Shown piece after piece: positions 12,177 to 23,881 of a stretch of DNA of 64,000 bases; the stretch's first letter is position 1; each line of letters begins with the position of its first letter. Source of the DNA: Aspidapion aeneum (taxonomy: Eukaryota > Arthropoda > Insecta > Coleoptera > Brentidae); the NCBI GenBank assembly GCA_963576565.1, contig OY755042.1:15723272-15787271 (forward strand), read 5' to 3'. The position numbers were made by a program, and so were the translations under genes. Below the pieces are notes generated by a model. It did no database searches, had not been told where the DNA came from, and saw only the letters and a list, made by a program, of their open reading frames with translations.

Positions 12177-15100
12177 GATGATTGATGATGATGATGATTC
12201 ATATGTGAGTAGGCCTTGCAGCCCTTCCACTGCGACCACCAGTGGGTCTATTGTGGCTCACTTTTGAGTGGTTTCTCACCACTGTATGCCTAATCCTCCA
12301 AAAAGGCCGGCTATCAGTTTGGGTGAGACACTGTTCAGATCTTCTGAGTCGATCTGAGGTTTACCGAAAGTATTCTGACGTAAACGTGCAATAGCCGGAC
12401 ATTCGCACAGTACATGTCTGACTGTTTCGTCATCCTCCATACAGAGTCTACATTCGGTCTCTTCTGTTAGTCCCATTCTGTGCATGGGCACTCTCAGTCG
12501 ACAGTGACCCGTATAAAGACCAGTCACTATACGTATCTCCTGTCTGGTAAGTCCAATAATGTTCCTGGCTCTGTTTCTACAAGGTCCTTTAATGAACTCT
12601 TTAGAGTGAGCCAGTTCTGGTATATTTATCCAGTATTGTTGGAAGCTATTCTCCATCAATTTTAATATGGTTGATTTAGCAGCATTGTATGATATCCCCA
12701 GGGCTGGCTCGGGGCCGAAAAACTCGGCAGATGCCGCTTCCCTCGCTGCTAGGTCTGCGGCCTCATTTCCCTCGTGCCCAGAATGCCCTGCTATCCATAC
12801 TAATTCAGCGAATCTTTACAGCTTCTAACGGTTCTCGATGAGACCGTATAGGAATCAAGCGCTCTTAAGGCTGCTTGACTGTCGGAGAAGATTTTTATTG
12901 TCCTGTTGGTCCATTCGTGGTCAGTAATCCACCGGGCACACAGTTCAATGGCTACGAGTTCGGCCTGAAATATAGTAGCCAATTGGCCGAGACTATGTTT
13001 AATCTCGACTTTTTCTTGAATACTAACAACTCCAGATCCAACGCCCGAAGGCATTTTGGATCCGTCGGTATACCAGAAGCTATCGTTATTTGAAAAATTG
13101 GTCCTGTTCTTTAACCAGTCCTCCCTCTCCGGGAGGATAATGTTGTATAGCTTTCTGCTGTATACCGTGTTGGGCATGACGTCGGATATCATTCCTAGAG
13201 TTGCATCCAACTCTTGTTCCCTTATTAGGGCTGGTGATATCACTTTGTTTGCCCTGCCATCCTGGTGGTTGGCTCTTATTCTGTATGTTGCTCTTCGTGC
13301 GTCCGCCTCTAAGAAAATGTGAAGCGGAGGTAAGTTTAGTAAGCATTCAAGCGCAGTCGATGGGCTAGAGCTCATTGCCCCACATATGGCAAGACTGGCT
13401 TGTCGTTGTAAGCTGGTTAGTTTGACCCTTGAGGTTCTTTGATGTCCCTTCTCGAACCAGACTATTGCGCCATACGCAATCATTGGTCTGATGACTGTTA
13501 TATACAGCCAATACATTTGTTTGGGGCTAGTGCCCCAGGTTTTTCCGCAAATTCTTTTGCACGTCCATAAGGACAGTGTGGCTTTGCGGGTTACTTTTTC
13601 CATATGGGCATTCCAGGTAAGAGTTTTATCTAGAGTGACCCCTAGGTATTTCCCCTCTGATGCAAATGGAATTATTTCACCGCTAAGCTCCGGAGGAGTC
13701 AGGAAATCAAGCTTCCTTTTACGGGTGAACGGTATAATAACTGTTTTGCTAGGATTTACAGACATCTGTTCCCTGTCACACCAGTCTTTTACCGTGTTTA
13801 TTACTTCGTGTATCTTTCCAGAGAATTCACTCTCTGGAATGTCTCTAATGATTGCTCCTACGTCATCTGCGTATCCCAATACCTCTACATCCAGCGATTC
13901 CAAGATGGCAAGAAGATCATCGACCAGTAGAGACCACATGAGGGGAGACAAAACTCCTCCTTGTGGACAGCCTCTAGCATCTCTGAAGCTTACCATCTCA
14001 TCGTTAAGAGTTGTTTCAATCACTCGATTCTCGAGTGTGCACCTGATGAATCCCGTGACGGTAGATTCTATTCCTCGGGCGCACGCTGATTCAAAGAGGG
14101 AATTGGGTAGTGCATTGTTAAATGCTCCTTCTATATCAAGAAAAACACCTACTGCGATGCCTTTTGCATCGAGGGTTTCCTTAATTTTTCCAACAAGGTT
14201 GTTTAAAGCTAGTTCTGTTGACTTCCCTGCTTGGTATGCATATTGGTTTGCATTGAGCGGGTGGGCCATTAAGGCGCCACCTCTGATATGTGCGTTTATT
14301 ATCTTTTCCAAGCCTTTCAACAGAAATGAGGTGAGGCTTATGGGTCGAAGCGATTTTGGAGTATTATCTGCCCGACCCGCCTTAGGTATGTAAACTACCT
14401 TAACTTTAGTCCAGCTAGTTGGAATATAATTCCATGCTAGGCTGGCTCTATACAGTTTTACCAGGCAAGGTACTAGCACTTCCAGGCCTTTTTGTACTAG
14501 CACTGGAAGGATACCATCTAGGCCCGGTGATTTGTATGGTTCAAAAGACGTGAACGCCATTTTGATCGTATTTGAATTGATAATTTCTTTTGCAATTTTC
14601 CAATCCGCCTGTTTTGGGCGATGTCCATGGGTCAATTGCTCAGGAATATTTCCGTTTTCAAGTAGTGTGCTTCCTGGGAAATGATGCTCTGCCAGTGCCT
14701 CCAGGGATTCCCTTTCAGATTTTGTGAAGGTGCCATCAGAGAGCTTTATTGCGCCAAGTTTGTTTGCTGGCTCATTAGACAGAATTTTATGGATTCGAGT
14801 TGTGTCCGGAAGCTTTGTGAGCCCATGACAGAACCTCCTCCATGACTCTCTTTTGGCACTTCTGATTTGTTTGTTATATTCGTTGAGGGAGGCACGGTAG
14901 CTTTCCCAGTTGCCCGTCTCCTTTGCCCGATTAAATAGGCGTCTAACCTCTTTTCTTTTTTTGAACATAGAATTGTTCCACCAAGACATACCGCGATTAT
15001 CAGTTTTGGTTTTAAGAGGGGAATTTTCGTGATACGCGGTTATAATAGCCTCCCTTAGTTGTTCAGAAGCCATTTCTATTTTATCACGATCCCACACGTC

Positions 15101-15429
15101 GGTCATTGCTGAGTTCAGCTTTTCTTGGAGGGATCTGACATATCCACTCCAATCTGTGCTTTTTGGGTCTCTGTATTTAATTGTTTTTGTAGATCCCATA
15201 CCGACGGTGAATTGTATATGATTGTGGTCTGACAGAGAGGGCTCATCTGTAACCCTCCAGTCAGTGATCTTATTGCTAGTTAGTTTTGTGCTTATTGTTA
15301 GATCTAGTACCTCTGCCCTATTTTGACCGACAAAGGTTGGTTTGGAGCCAACATTATTTACAAAAAGCCCCTCCCCTATAATGTAGTGGAACAGATGCTC
15401 ACCCCTTCTGTTGATGTCTGTGCTGCCCC
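12177..15429 (-). mobile_element. 5'-truncated non-LTR retrotransposon (I/R1/LOA-like)
   Basis: Flanked by the 11-bp duplication AACATCGGTTT (12166-12176 and 15430-15440). Read on the minus strand, it starts inside the endonuclease domain and ends in a short ATC-repeat tail next to the left duplication. This is the expected product of target-primed reverse transcription with incomplete first-strand synthesis. Confidence 0.93.
12276..15429 (-). pseudogene. Non-LTR ORF2: endonuclease end, RT, RNase H, CCHC (frameshifted)
   Basis: The frame is open from the truncation point. The first residues (GSTDINRRGE, then SLSDHN) are the C-terminal part of an APE-type endonuclease. Next comes a linker (WWNNSMFKKRKEVRRLFNRAK), the reverse transcriptase with GYADD (near 13858-13880), and RNase H (FWYTDGSKMPSG, FQAELVAIELC, FSDSQAALRAL). 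A one-base deletion near 12810 shifts the frame within RNase H; the adjacent frame continues with LVWIAGHSGHEGNEAADLA and a C-terminal CX2C...HX4C knuckle (CRLCMEDDETVRHVLCEC), stopping at 12276. RNase H after RT points to the I/LOA/R1 side of the non-LTR tree. The copy is dead because of the truncation and frameshift. Confidence 0.92.
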
Positions 15430-15440
15430 AACATCGGTTT

Positions 15441-15756
15441 AATCATCGCTAACTTGTCTAAAAAATTAACATCTAAAATATAGCGGACAGCTGACACTGA
15501 CTTACACCGTTTTTAGTCGACATTTCCCAGTGACGTTCGGAGGTTTAAGTATGGCTACTTTTTAAACCAAAATATTTTTTCTAACCATTGTGAGGAAATA
15601 ATGTCTTTCTTACAACGAAAAAAGATGACCGATATCGCAAACTATTGCATGCACAGCAAAAATAAGTTAAACCTTCAACCAAAATCTAGACTTCTAGACC
15701 TAGGATTGTAGCACTTAACAATGTAGACCTTTTAGTAAATACTGTTGATAAAGTTT
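15441..15756. other. No recognised feature
   Basis: AT-rich, non-coding, no repeat partner noticed. Confidence 0.45.
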
Positions 15757-16274
15757 CATCAGTAAGGGGGGCTTCGCATGTGCGACAAGGAGCTTAAAAC
15801 TGACTAGCCACAGACACGTGTTTCGAACTCTTTATGATCTTCTCAGTGTGGTATATCAGCATATTCCACTGTGAGAAATGGATTATTTTTTAATTTCAAT
15901 ACATATTTTGATTAAAAAGAATAAAACGTGTTAAGAACATAAAGATTTTACCAATTTTCGTGAAAAAAAAGGTGAAAAATAAAAATCAAAAAATCCAGGT
16001 TTTAGAATTTTCTTGAAACTTTATAGGTTCGACGCATGAAGAAAAGGTGGAGCACTAGTGGAGAAGAGAGAAGTTTTCATTTTTGTAATTTTACGAACCT
16101 CGACTGTGAGAAATGGAGTATTTTTCAATTTTATGTTGAATAAGCTGGTCAGGCGTTTTAATCCGCTTTTGACTTATGCCACACTGAGGAGATCATAAAG
16201 AGTTCGAAACACGTGTCTGTGGCTAGTCAGTTTTTAGCTCCTTGTCGCACATGCGAAGTCTCCCTTGCAGATGG
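15757..16274. mobile_element. Foldback/MITE element with about 90-bp inverted arms
   Basis: The left arm (about 15757-15855) and right arm (about 16172-16274) are inverted copies with few mismatches, sharing CTTCGCATGTGCGACAAGGA and ACACGTGTTTCGAACTCT. The arms enclose about 315 bp in which CTGTGAGAAATGGA occurs twice as a direct repeat. No target duplication could be settled, so superfamily is unknown. Confidence 0.75.
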
Positions 16275-16922
16275 TTGGGAAATTTTAGGTTATGTAAAAA
16301 AATTGTTAATACGAAACTTATTAATGCCTATAACTTTTGTATTTAACTTTTTCCGATAGGTCCTCTAGTGTCACTGAAAACCGTTAAAAACCGATACCAT
16401 CCCTAAAAGTTTACCCCATGCACCCTAAGAGCTCGGCTCGAGCACAGCCTACCGTTAAGTAGGCTGTGGCTCGAATCTAATTTTATTTTCCTATTGGTTA
16501 CGATACATTTTCTTTAATTTCTAATAGTTTTCATGCTGTTGCTAATTTTTCCCTTCCAAAAGCTATCTGCACTGGTCTATAAGACTAGTAGTACGTGTGT
16601 AAAATTTTTACTACTTTTTCACTTGCTAAATTATTACAATATTGTTTTGCAGTTAATTTAATTTGTTCATCGTAGTGGTCACTTTGTCGCATAAATCACG
16701 CAAATTTAACAAAAACAACTTTTACCTCTTGGTAAAAACCTATTAGGGCAATTTTAATCTAACTATAGGTTAAATAATATTCAATATCAATCAGTGTTCC
16801 ATGTTTGTATTTGTGCTGGTAGTGTGTCTACTATGTGCTTTTAATAAAAAAGCGACTATCGTACATTGGACTGTTGTTTGATATTTATTTATTGGAATAC
16901 AATAATTATCTCCCGATAAAAA
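16275..16922 (+). other. Upstream region of the putative PFKFB first exon
   Basis: Contains a hairpin at 16437-16474 (arms of about 15 bp around CACAGCCTAC/GTAGGCTGTG with a 6-base loop). An arthropod-type initiator TCAGTG lies at 16791-16796, about 130 bp before the candidate start codon. No convincing TATA box sits at the right distance. The region could be promoter plus 5' UTR if exon 1 is real. Confidence 0.3.
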
Positions 16923-16995
16923 ATGTCGTCGAATTTAACATATTCCAATCAGTCGCTTGGTTGGAAGTATCTTAATAAGGAAACGTTTGGTTCAG
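16923..16995 (+). CDS. Pfrx: Probable first coding exon of PFKFB
   Basis: An ATG in good context (AAAATG) opens 24 codons (beginning MSSNLTYSNQSLGWKY) and is followed by a GT donor (CAG|GTAAAT). One base is left over, and the next PFKFB exon at 47028 starts with two bases that complete a glycine codon, giving ...FGS-G-ERSN.... Vertebrate PFKFB proteins have variable N-termini of roughly this length ahead of the NSP...GLPARGKT segment, so length and phase both fit. The amino-acid sequence itself is not conserved enough to prove the link. The alternative is an exon of a different transcript or a chance frame. Confidence 0.55.
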
Positions 16996-18059
16996 GTAAA
17001 TAGTTTAATACTTATGTCATATAATCATGACTTTTTCGAAATTACCCGCACACGTCGAAACACACAGGAAAATTTTGAAGAAAAGCTGTTCAAAAGTATT
17101 TTTGTCTCTTCTTGAACTTCCTTACTTAAAAACTGTGAACAATTTTCGTTTTTAGCAATGCTTGTTTCTTAGAAATTGGTCTCTAGCTTAGATGTGAGTT
17201 TGTAATTTAGCAAAATCTATCAAATAAATGTCACTATTTTCTTGCTAAATCTAAAAATTGTTTTTTAAAAAAAAATTAAATTATTTAACTACACACTACA
17301 CTTATTTCCTATAGCAAAAAATGTCATATATACTTTTTCTAAAACTTATAGTTTTCGGTTGTCTTGATTTTTTTCGTTAAAAAACACTAAGTGTAACAGT
17401 ATAAATTCCCTAAAACTAGCCTAAAGTTTTTAGTTTTGTGGAAAGAAAAAGCTTAAAAATTTAGGTTTTTCATGTCATTAATAATTTTTGTACTACTTTA
17501 ATCCCCCTGGATTTTTTTAAAATGCGGTGTTGGTATGAAAGTTAAACACTAAAACAAATGGTTTATCTTTACCAAGTACGATTGTGTATTACCTAGTAAA
17601 ATCAATCAAGTCATAAAAAAGTTATTGGCCTTTAATTAATTAAAAAGATATTTAAAATATAAAAAAAATCGAATAAAGATAGGCTCATTCCATAAGAAAA
17701 ATGGGTAATATCTCAAAAACTAAAAGTGAGAGATAAAATTCGATTTGACAGTTGAATTGTTTATAAAAAAATCTATAAAAAACCATTTTTACCAAAATGA
17801 AATGTTCATAAATAAAAAAGTTATGGGCCTCCTCCCAAAATGCCGACTTTTTAAAAACTCCTTGTATATAATTTAAAAACGACTTGCTATATCCAGATGC
17901 TGTTTTCACATTTAAACATCTCTTAAAAATCGAGGCTAGCAAGTCAGGTCAATTTTTTCTATCTCCTCTCGAAATATCTGAAACTCCTTAAAACATCGAA
18001 TATGGGGCACCCTGTACATATTTGGGTATAAATATTTCTAGAATTAAGAACGTTTTTCT
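16996..18059. other. Start of the presumed 30-kb intron 1
   Basis: AT-rich non-coding sequence with a GGGGCACCCTGTAC motif near 18003, a signature seen at several places in this window and likely a transposon end. Confidence 0.4.
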
Positions 18060-19720
18060 ACGTTGTCCGACGCCTATTTTCCACCTCCTTCGATCCTTAC
18101 AATCATCTTCTGTCAGGTTTTTTTAACTCATTAATCTTTGCTTGGGTAATCTTTCGTCGTTCATCCGTTGTATATCGCCGTACCATATCAGTTGTCTTTT
18201 TGGGATGTAATTATGATCTCATTTATTATATGATCTGTTCTAGATATTCTCATTAATATTCTTATTGCATCCATTTCGACACTTTTCATTTTTGTTTTGT
18301 ATTTTGCTGTTACGCGACAAGTATTTATTTCATACAACAGCGTGCTTTTCACCATTGTTTCATATATGTTAAATTTTACATTCTTTTTTACCTCTCTGCT
18401 CCATAAAATACTGTTAAGTATACACACTCATTGCATGGAGATATTGTTTGTCCATTGTCTAGTTTTTTTAGCATTTTTCCAATCATCAGGTACTGGATGT
18501 CCGTTTATGCATTGAATGGTAATATATGTGAGATTTTCTAGTAATTTCTCTAATCCATATTTGAGCATTTCAGCGTATATTCACTCAGGTCCGCTAGCTG
18601 TTCCGGATTTAAGCTTTTCTATACTATTCTTTATCGTTTCTTTTTCGATGATTACTTCCTCTCCATGTACTTCTATGTCTCTCCACGAAGAGGCTGACAG
18701 ATACTCGATACTAGATTCCTGCAGCAGTCTATTGTAGTGTTCTGTACATTGTTCTTATTTGATGATCTTAATGTCTACTTTTTCATTTATTGGGTTTTTT
18801 ACTGTAGAAATAAATTTCCATACTTCAGAACTTTGCCTACCTCCTACGTGTGTATTAAGATCGTGGCATTTGCGCTTGAACATTTCATTTTTTTCGTGCG
18901 TATCAAATTTCTTAGCTGTATTCTGGATTTCCCGTAGATTTCTAGGTCTCTTTGTTCTTTAGTACTCAGCAATTTCAAGTATGTGCGTTTTTTCTCCTTG
19001 ACCATTTCCTGTATTTCCTCCGTCCACCACTTCATTTTGCTATTTCTATTATTTTGGTATCCAACAGCTTCTGTGCTTGCTTCCTTCAAGCTTTTTACTA
19101 TGTTCGTATACATCTCTTCAAATGAGTCTTCTGTGTTTATTAATTTTTCATCTAATCGTTTATGATACAATCTTTGCGTGCTTTCGATTTCTAGACTTCT
19201 AAAGTTGTATTTTTGATTTTCTTCGATGCATTCTAGGTTTTCTCTCTAATATTTTCGTCTCTATTAGTTTTTCTTAAAGGGAATAATATTTTTGCTTTTA
19301 TCAGATGGTGGTCAGATCCACAGGTAACACCACGAAGTGCACGCACATCAAACCACTTTAATTCCAAGTGCTGTCCCCCTATAGCATAATCAGTGATTGA
19401 TTTAACATTTCTTGTTGGCTGAATCCAGGTATATCGATGAATTTTCCTATGTTTAAAAAACATTATTTATTTTTAGGTTGTGGGTTTCACACAATTGCGT
19501 CAGTCTCAAGCGATTATCATTTGTCACTTCCTCTCCAAATGGTCCAACCACTTTGCTTTGGGTTTGTCTACCAATTCGACTATTAAAATCGCCAAGCATA
19601 ATTATTTTCCTGGTATTACCGATTTTGGTGATCAAAGAATTACTAAAAAAGGCATTTTTATTATCAAACATTAAAATAGTAAAATAAAACAACGATGACG
19701 ATGTAAAAAACAAGGGTTAT
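18060..19720 (-). pseudogene. Degenerate RTE-like endonuclease/reverse transcriptase
   Basis: Minus-strand frames in several pieces read, 5' to 3': endonuclease (MLGDFNSRIG, then TNDNRLRLTQLCETHNLKI at about 19700-19460; TDYAIGGQHL...GSDHHLIKAK at about 19400-19280), a connecting region (MKWWTEEIQEMVKEKKRTYLK, about 19040), and the C-terminal part (MVKSTLLYEINTCRVTAKYK, about 18350, then RTDHIINEI). Stops and frameshifts separate them, and most of the palm domain is missing or unrecognisable. The same C-terminal segment occurs on the + strand at 21600-21938. Confidence 0.8.
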
Positions 19721-19925
19721 TGGCTAAAAATACTGAATTTAAAAATTCATGTTTGGCTTCATTTGCATCGTCTTGGGATACCCTGTACTCCTGTTCAGCG
19801 GTTGTTAGTTTGACTTGCACTGTACACATCCATCAATTTTGCGCAAGGTGTTATTGTTTTAAAAATACATTTTTAGCTGTACACGACGCGACGAACACTT
19901 TCATCTGTTGGGATAAAATTAGACT

Positions 19926-20023
19926 TAGAGTCTTTCTTGACTTTGGTGTGTAGATAGTGAAAGTCGACATTTTTTAGAGTCTTTCTTAACTTTGGTGTGT
20001 AGATAGTGAGAGTCGACATTTTG
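19926..20023. repeat. 49-bp tandem duplication
   Basis: Two adjacent copies of a 49-bp unit starting TAGAGTCTTTCTTGACTTTG (19926-19974, 19975-20023) with two or three differences. Confidence 0.85.
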
Positions 20024-20262
20024 TTTATCGGAAATTTAGCTGTGTTTTTTATTATTTTACACTTTTAATGCGATCATTATACAAGAACATTGTATGTGTT
20101 TATTATACATATTATAAAATTATTAGTTAATGTGTGAGGAGGACTTTTTAAACATAAAAGTGTGAGTCATGGTCAATGTCAACAGGAAAGGACGGCAAAT
20201 CTCATATGCGAATTCCCGAGCCGTTTCAGTGAGAATAGGTTAGCAAATTATAGTAGGTTTTT
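20024..20262. other. No recognised feature
   Basis: AT-rich non-coding sequence leading to the hAT-like terminus at 20263. Confidence 0.4.
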
Positions 20263-20340
20263 CAGTGGCGCACCCAGGAATATGTCTTGGGGGGGGGGGG
20301 GGGGGGTTCGAGGCCTCTTAGGGGGGGGGGCCGAAGCCTC
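20263..20340 (+). mobile_element. hAT-like terminus with poly-G runs
   Basis: CAGTGGCGCACCCAGGAATA is a typical start of hAT-type non-autonomous elements. It is followed by runs of 18 and 10 G. No matching opposite terminus or 8-bp duplication was found, so only one end is supported. Confidence 0.5.
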
Positions 20341-20438
20341 ATGATGTCCAATTTTAAGCTATTTTTTGTGTTTTTTCATGAAAAATGTGGAAAATGTGTA
20401 AAAAAATCTAAGGCTTGGTTCATAATGCAGAGCTGTCA

Positions 20439-20690
20439 GGTACTTCAAGTACAGTACTTGAAATTGTACTTCAAGTACTTAAGTACTGTACTTGAAGTAC
20501 ATCTACAATCCACTAAATTGTACTTGGTACTTGAAGTACTTGGAAATGTACTTGATTTTGTCAAGTACAGTACTTCAAGTACACTAAAATGTACTTCAAG
20601 TACATCGAAAGTACTTCAAGTTCATTATAAGTACTTCAAGTACATTCGAAGTACTTTAAGTACAATAAAATGTTTTTACTTGAAGTACAA
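20439..20690. repeat. Array of GTAC-containing short palindromes
   Basis: About 23 GTAC tetramers occur in 250 bp, mostly within GTACTTCAAGTAC or GTACTTGAAGTAC palindromes with variable spacers. The apparent open frame across it is a by-product of the repeats. It may be the subterminal region of the hAT-like element that starts at 20263. Confidence 0.85.
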
Positions 20691-20699
20691 TGTAGATAG

Positions 20700-21599
20700 G
20701 TGAGATATAAAGGTAAAATGTTGAAGACAAGTGGAATCCTCAGGGTTGCCACCTGTCCGGATTTTTATAAACCTGGCAGTGAAGTCCGGTATTTTAGCAA
20801 CCTTGATAAGTAGGTCTTAATAAATCGCCCAAACAATCGTAATATTAGGTACACACTTATCCAAATAATATTGCCCATAGGCTTTATTATTTGCACGCTC
20901 TATTATTTCGTGAAACAAGAAATTCAAATTCAGTGTGAGAAACTACTGCAGCACTGTCATGCCATCTATTGAGGGGTGTGGGTAGAACGGTAGTGCAGTA
21001 CGGGAGTTGCGGCTCGATTTTTCAGAGATCCACGTACTCGCCGAGCAGCAGACGTAATTTTTAAATACGTTTGATGAAGCTTGGTTTAAAGAACCCGAAA
21101 ATTTATTTAGTCTTTGACTAGGTACACTTCAAAAGATTCCTTGGATATTTACGTTTGTTATGTTTATTTAGTTTGACAAACAAGTTTTTAAGCAGTTTCC
21201 GTAGGAATGATTTAGGTGGGCTATTATAAAAATAGTACTTTCTATGAGTGAGTTATAAATTATTGACGGTAAGAACAGTGCCTCAAATGCACTACCAAAA
21301 AAGAAATAAGGAAAGGTGGGGTACGTGGGTCCCTTCTAATTTTTAATTAAACTTCTTTTAAAAATCTTGAATTTTATTTGAATTTAGACTGCAATATTCT
21401 AGGCCTTAAAAGTTTAAAATACAATTGAACCTCACATACTCATACATTTTCGCGTACTTCGCTTTTTTTACATAAAATGTTTTTGTTGTGATTTGTTTTG
21501 TTTTTAAAGACAGAAAATATACCACCTAAAAGGCTTAAGACAGGAATGTTGTATCTCTCCAACTCTTTTTAAAATATATATCGCAGTAGCTCTAAAAAA
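20700..21599. other. No recognised gene
   Basis: Includes GTTGCCACCTGTCCGG near 20745, a motif often met at insect repeat ends. Otherwise AT-rich and non-coding. Confidence 0.4.
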
Positions 21600-21938
21600 C
21601 TGGAAAAGAATGTAAAATTTAACATATATGAAACAATGGTGAAAAGCACGCTGTTGTATGGAATAGAGACTTGTCGCGTAACAGAAAAATACAAAGCAAA
21701 AATGAAAAGTGTCGAAATGGATGCAATAAGAACATCAATGAGAATATCTAGGACAGATCATATAAGAAATGAGATCATAAAAGAAAGAATGGGAATCGAT
21801 GGAAGCATAACGGATGACATCTCTAAAAGGCAACTAATATGGTACGGCCATGTACAACGGATGAGCGACGAAAGATTACCAAAGCAGGTCCTAGAATGGC
21901 AACCAATAGGGCGCAGAAAAAGAGGGCATCCTAAGTAA
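21600..21938 (+). pseudogene. RTE-like ORF C-terminal fragment
   Basis: An open frame encodes the C-terminal end of an RTE-type endonuclease/RT protein (MVKSTLLYGIETCRVTEKYK, RMGIDGSITDDISKRQLIWY, GRRKRGHPK). It is a cleaner version of the same segment seen inverted at about 18200-18430. Only this tail is present, consistent with a 5'-truncated insertion. Confidence 0.85.
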
Positions 21939-23235
21939 ATTTTGATAGCTTGTTTAATTCTACATTTAAAAACTGTTTAAAAAGTTAACAATGAATCAAG
22001 AGTTGTTTGCTATTGATCAATTGTAACAATCAAATAGTGCTACTGATTTGAAAGTTAATTTTAATAAATGTGAATAAAGTCTTCCGTTCGTAGTGTGTAG
22101 ACAGTGGTTCGTAGCTCCACCTTCATGGAAACTTAGATGTCGCTTCTGCGTCGCGTCGAATGATAATAGCGATAACCACCATTGCAGTGAGAAATTTGTG
22201 GACCAAAATCACTCTATTATCTGTGAAAAAGTATAACAGAACTAGAACTGAATGACTAAATGAACAAGCCACATAGTTTGCCTGGTTGCCTTAACAAGAA
22301 ATTAAAAATGTTATATAATAAAATAACATTCAGGAAAGCTTACATAATATTTTTTTAGGTTTTTTTGACAGCAGGTAAAAATTAAATTGCAAGAAGATTT
22401 GTTAAGAGTTATGCAAAGCCAATTTTTGAATAAATTAAAAAATACACCGGGGATTCCCCACAGCCTATACACAGTAAATAATAAAACAAAGTTGTTATTG
22501 TACTAAAGGTAATTAGAATTTACCAAATCAATTAGTCTTAATTTCAACATTTAAAAAATCACTATTAAAAACTTTATTAAGTGCTCGAATTTTAGAAAAG
22601 CAACCTGTACCTATAAGAAAACTGCAAGGAACTACTTATTAATGGGACACTTGCCACGAGGAGGTCGTAGACCTAGTTTTTCCATTCAAAGATAACCCGG
22701 CCTACTATGTACAAATTTTGGATAGCAGCTATTACGATTTATGATTTTGGCAGTTTCATATTGGCACATGTTCAATATTTTGCCATTTACACCGTTTATA
22801 TAAGTGGCGCAATAATTTTTTACTTGCTTTAATGTGACGTGTTCGGCTACACGAAATTATTTTTTGTTATTTTTAAAGACTACGCAACAAAAAAATTGAA
22901 TTAAATTTAAAATTCTAGAGTGACAAAAAGACACATTTAAACATATAGTTCTGCCGTCCCTAACCTTCCGTTAGTCTGCTGGGTAAAACTCACGATATTG
23001 GTCTGGTGGGGTCTAGAGGACCCCATAGGTAAAAATGATATATTTTTTTTAATTTAAGGTAATAATGACAATACATCTTTAAAAATTTACAATACATCTT
23101 TAAAAATTTACAAAATAAGACAATTTTTTTCAAAACATTTTAATGTTTACAAACCTTATGATACAAAATAAAATATTAATTAAAAAAAAATAATATTACA
23201 TACTTCTCAAAACTTTTGCAGACTGGACTTAGGGA
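21939..23235. other. No recognised gene
   Basis: AT-rich sequence. Near 23005 is a small hairpin (TGGGGTC/GACCCCA with a 5-base loop), a kind of motif found in some transposon ends, but no element could be delimited. Confidence 0.4.
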
Positions 23236-23397
23236 ACGTCATTAAATTACGTAACGCAAAAAATCCGGAATTTTGACACCCCCCCCCCCTCGTAACGCAT
23301 TTTCAAGAAAAAGCACATTAAAAAAACATTGAGTCTAACGCAAGGCCACCCCCCCCCCTCCCGCCCTAGAGCGTTACGTAATTTATGGATAGACCCT
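23236..23397. mobile_element. Short MITE with ATTACGTAACGC inverted ends
   Basis: AAATTACGTAACGC near 23244 and GCGTTACGTAATTT near 23365-23385 are inverted copies. Each is followed internally by a C-run or G-run tract and another GTAACGC or TAACGCA block. Total about 160 bp. Boundaries are approximate and no target duplication was established. Confidence 0.6.
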
Positions 23398-23881
23398 TAC
23401 AACAAAAAAATACTAAATAAAAAAAGAAAAAAGTAATGTAAAACTACAGTCATTCCGTCTTTTCACCAAAATTCATACATACTTTTTCATATTCTCCCAT
23501 ATTTCATCTAAAAAGAAGCAATTTATCTGCAAACCAGAATATTATAAATATATTTATTTACAAAAGATAAAAATTTATACTTTAAATTTGTATACTGCCT
23601 AAGCATTCAGAATAAAAGATGTAAATATAAAATAAAGAAAAATACAATAATATGTTCGTTTATACGCATAAATAAACTGAAAACTAAAAAAAGACATAAT
23701 TAATAATTAGTTTGTTGGGGTTCAAGTAAATGAAGCTTTATATGAGTGATATGATGAGTCAAAATGATTTATTTTTTACAAGCTTTTATTTAGCTTCAGA
23801 TGTTCTGTCTAACCACGGATCACCTTTGTTAAAGTGATCCGTGGTCTAACTATCTAACTAACTATCTATAAATCTTGTGAA

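Noticed and set aside
13491..14393. Long plus-strand open frame of 300 codons
   Set aside because: It lies opposite the non-LTR reverse transcriptase on the minus strand and shows no protein family; it is a shadow of that coding sequence.
20287..20703. 138-codon frame through the GTAC array
   Set aside because: Translation is Ser/Thr/Tyr/Leu repeats dictated by the palindrome array plus poly-G; not a credible protein.
23000..23022. piggyBac-like end around GGGTCTAGAGGACCCC
   Set aside because: No TTAA duplication or opposite terminus was found; only a 7-bp hairpin is certain.
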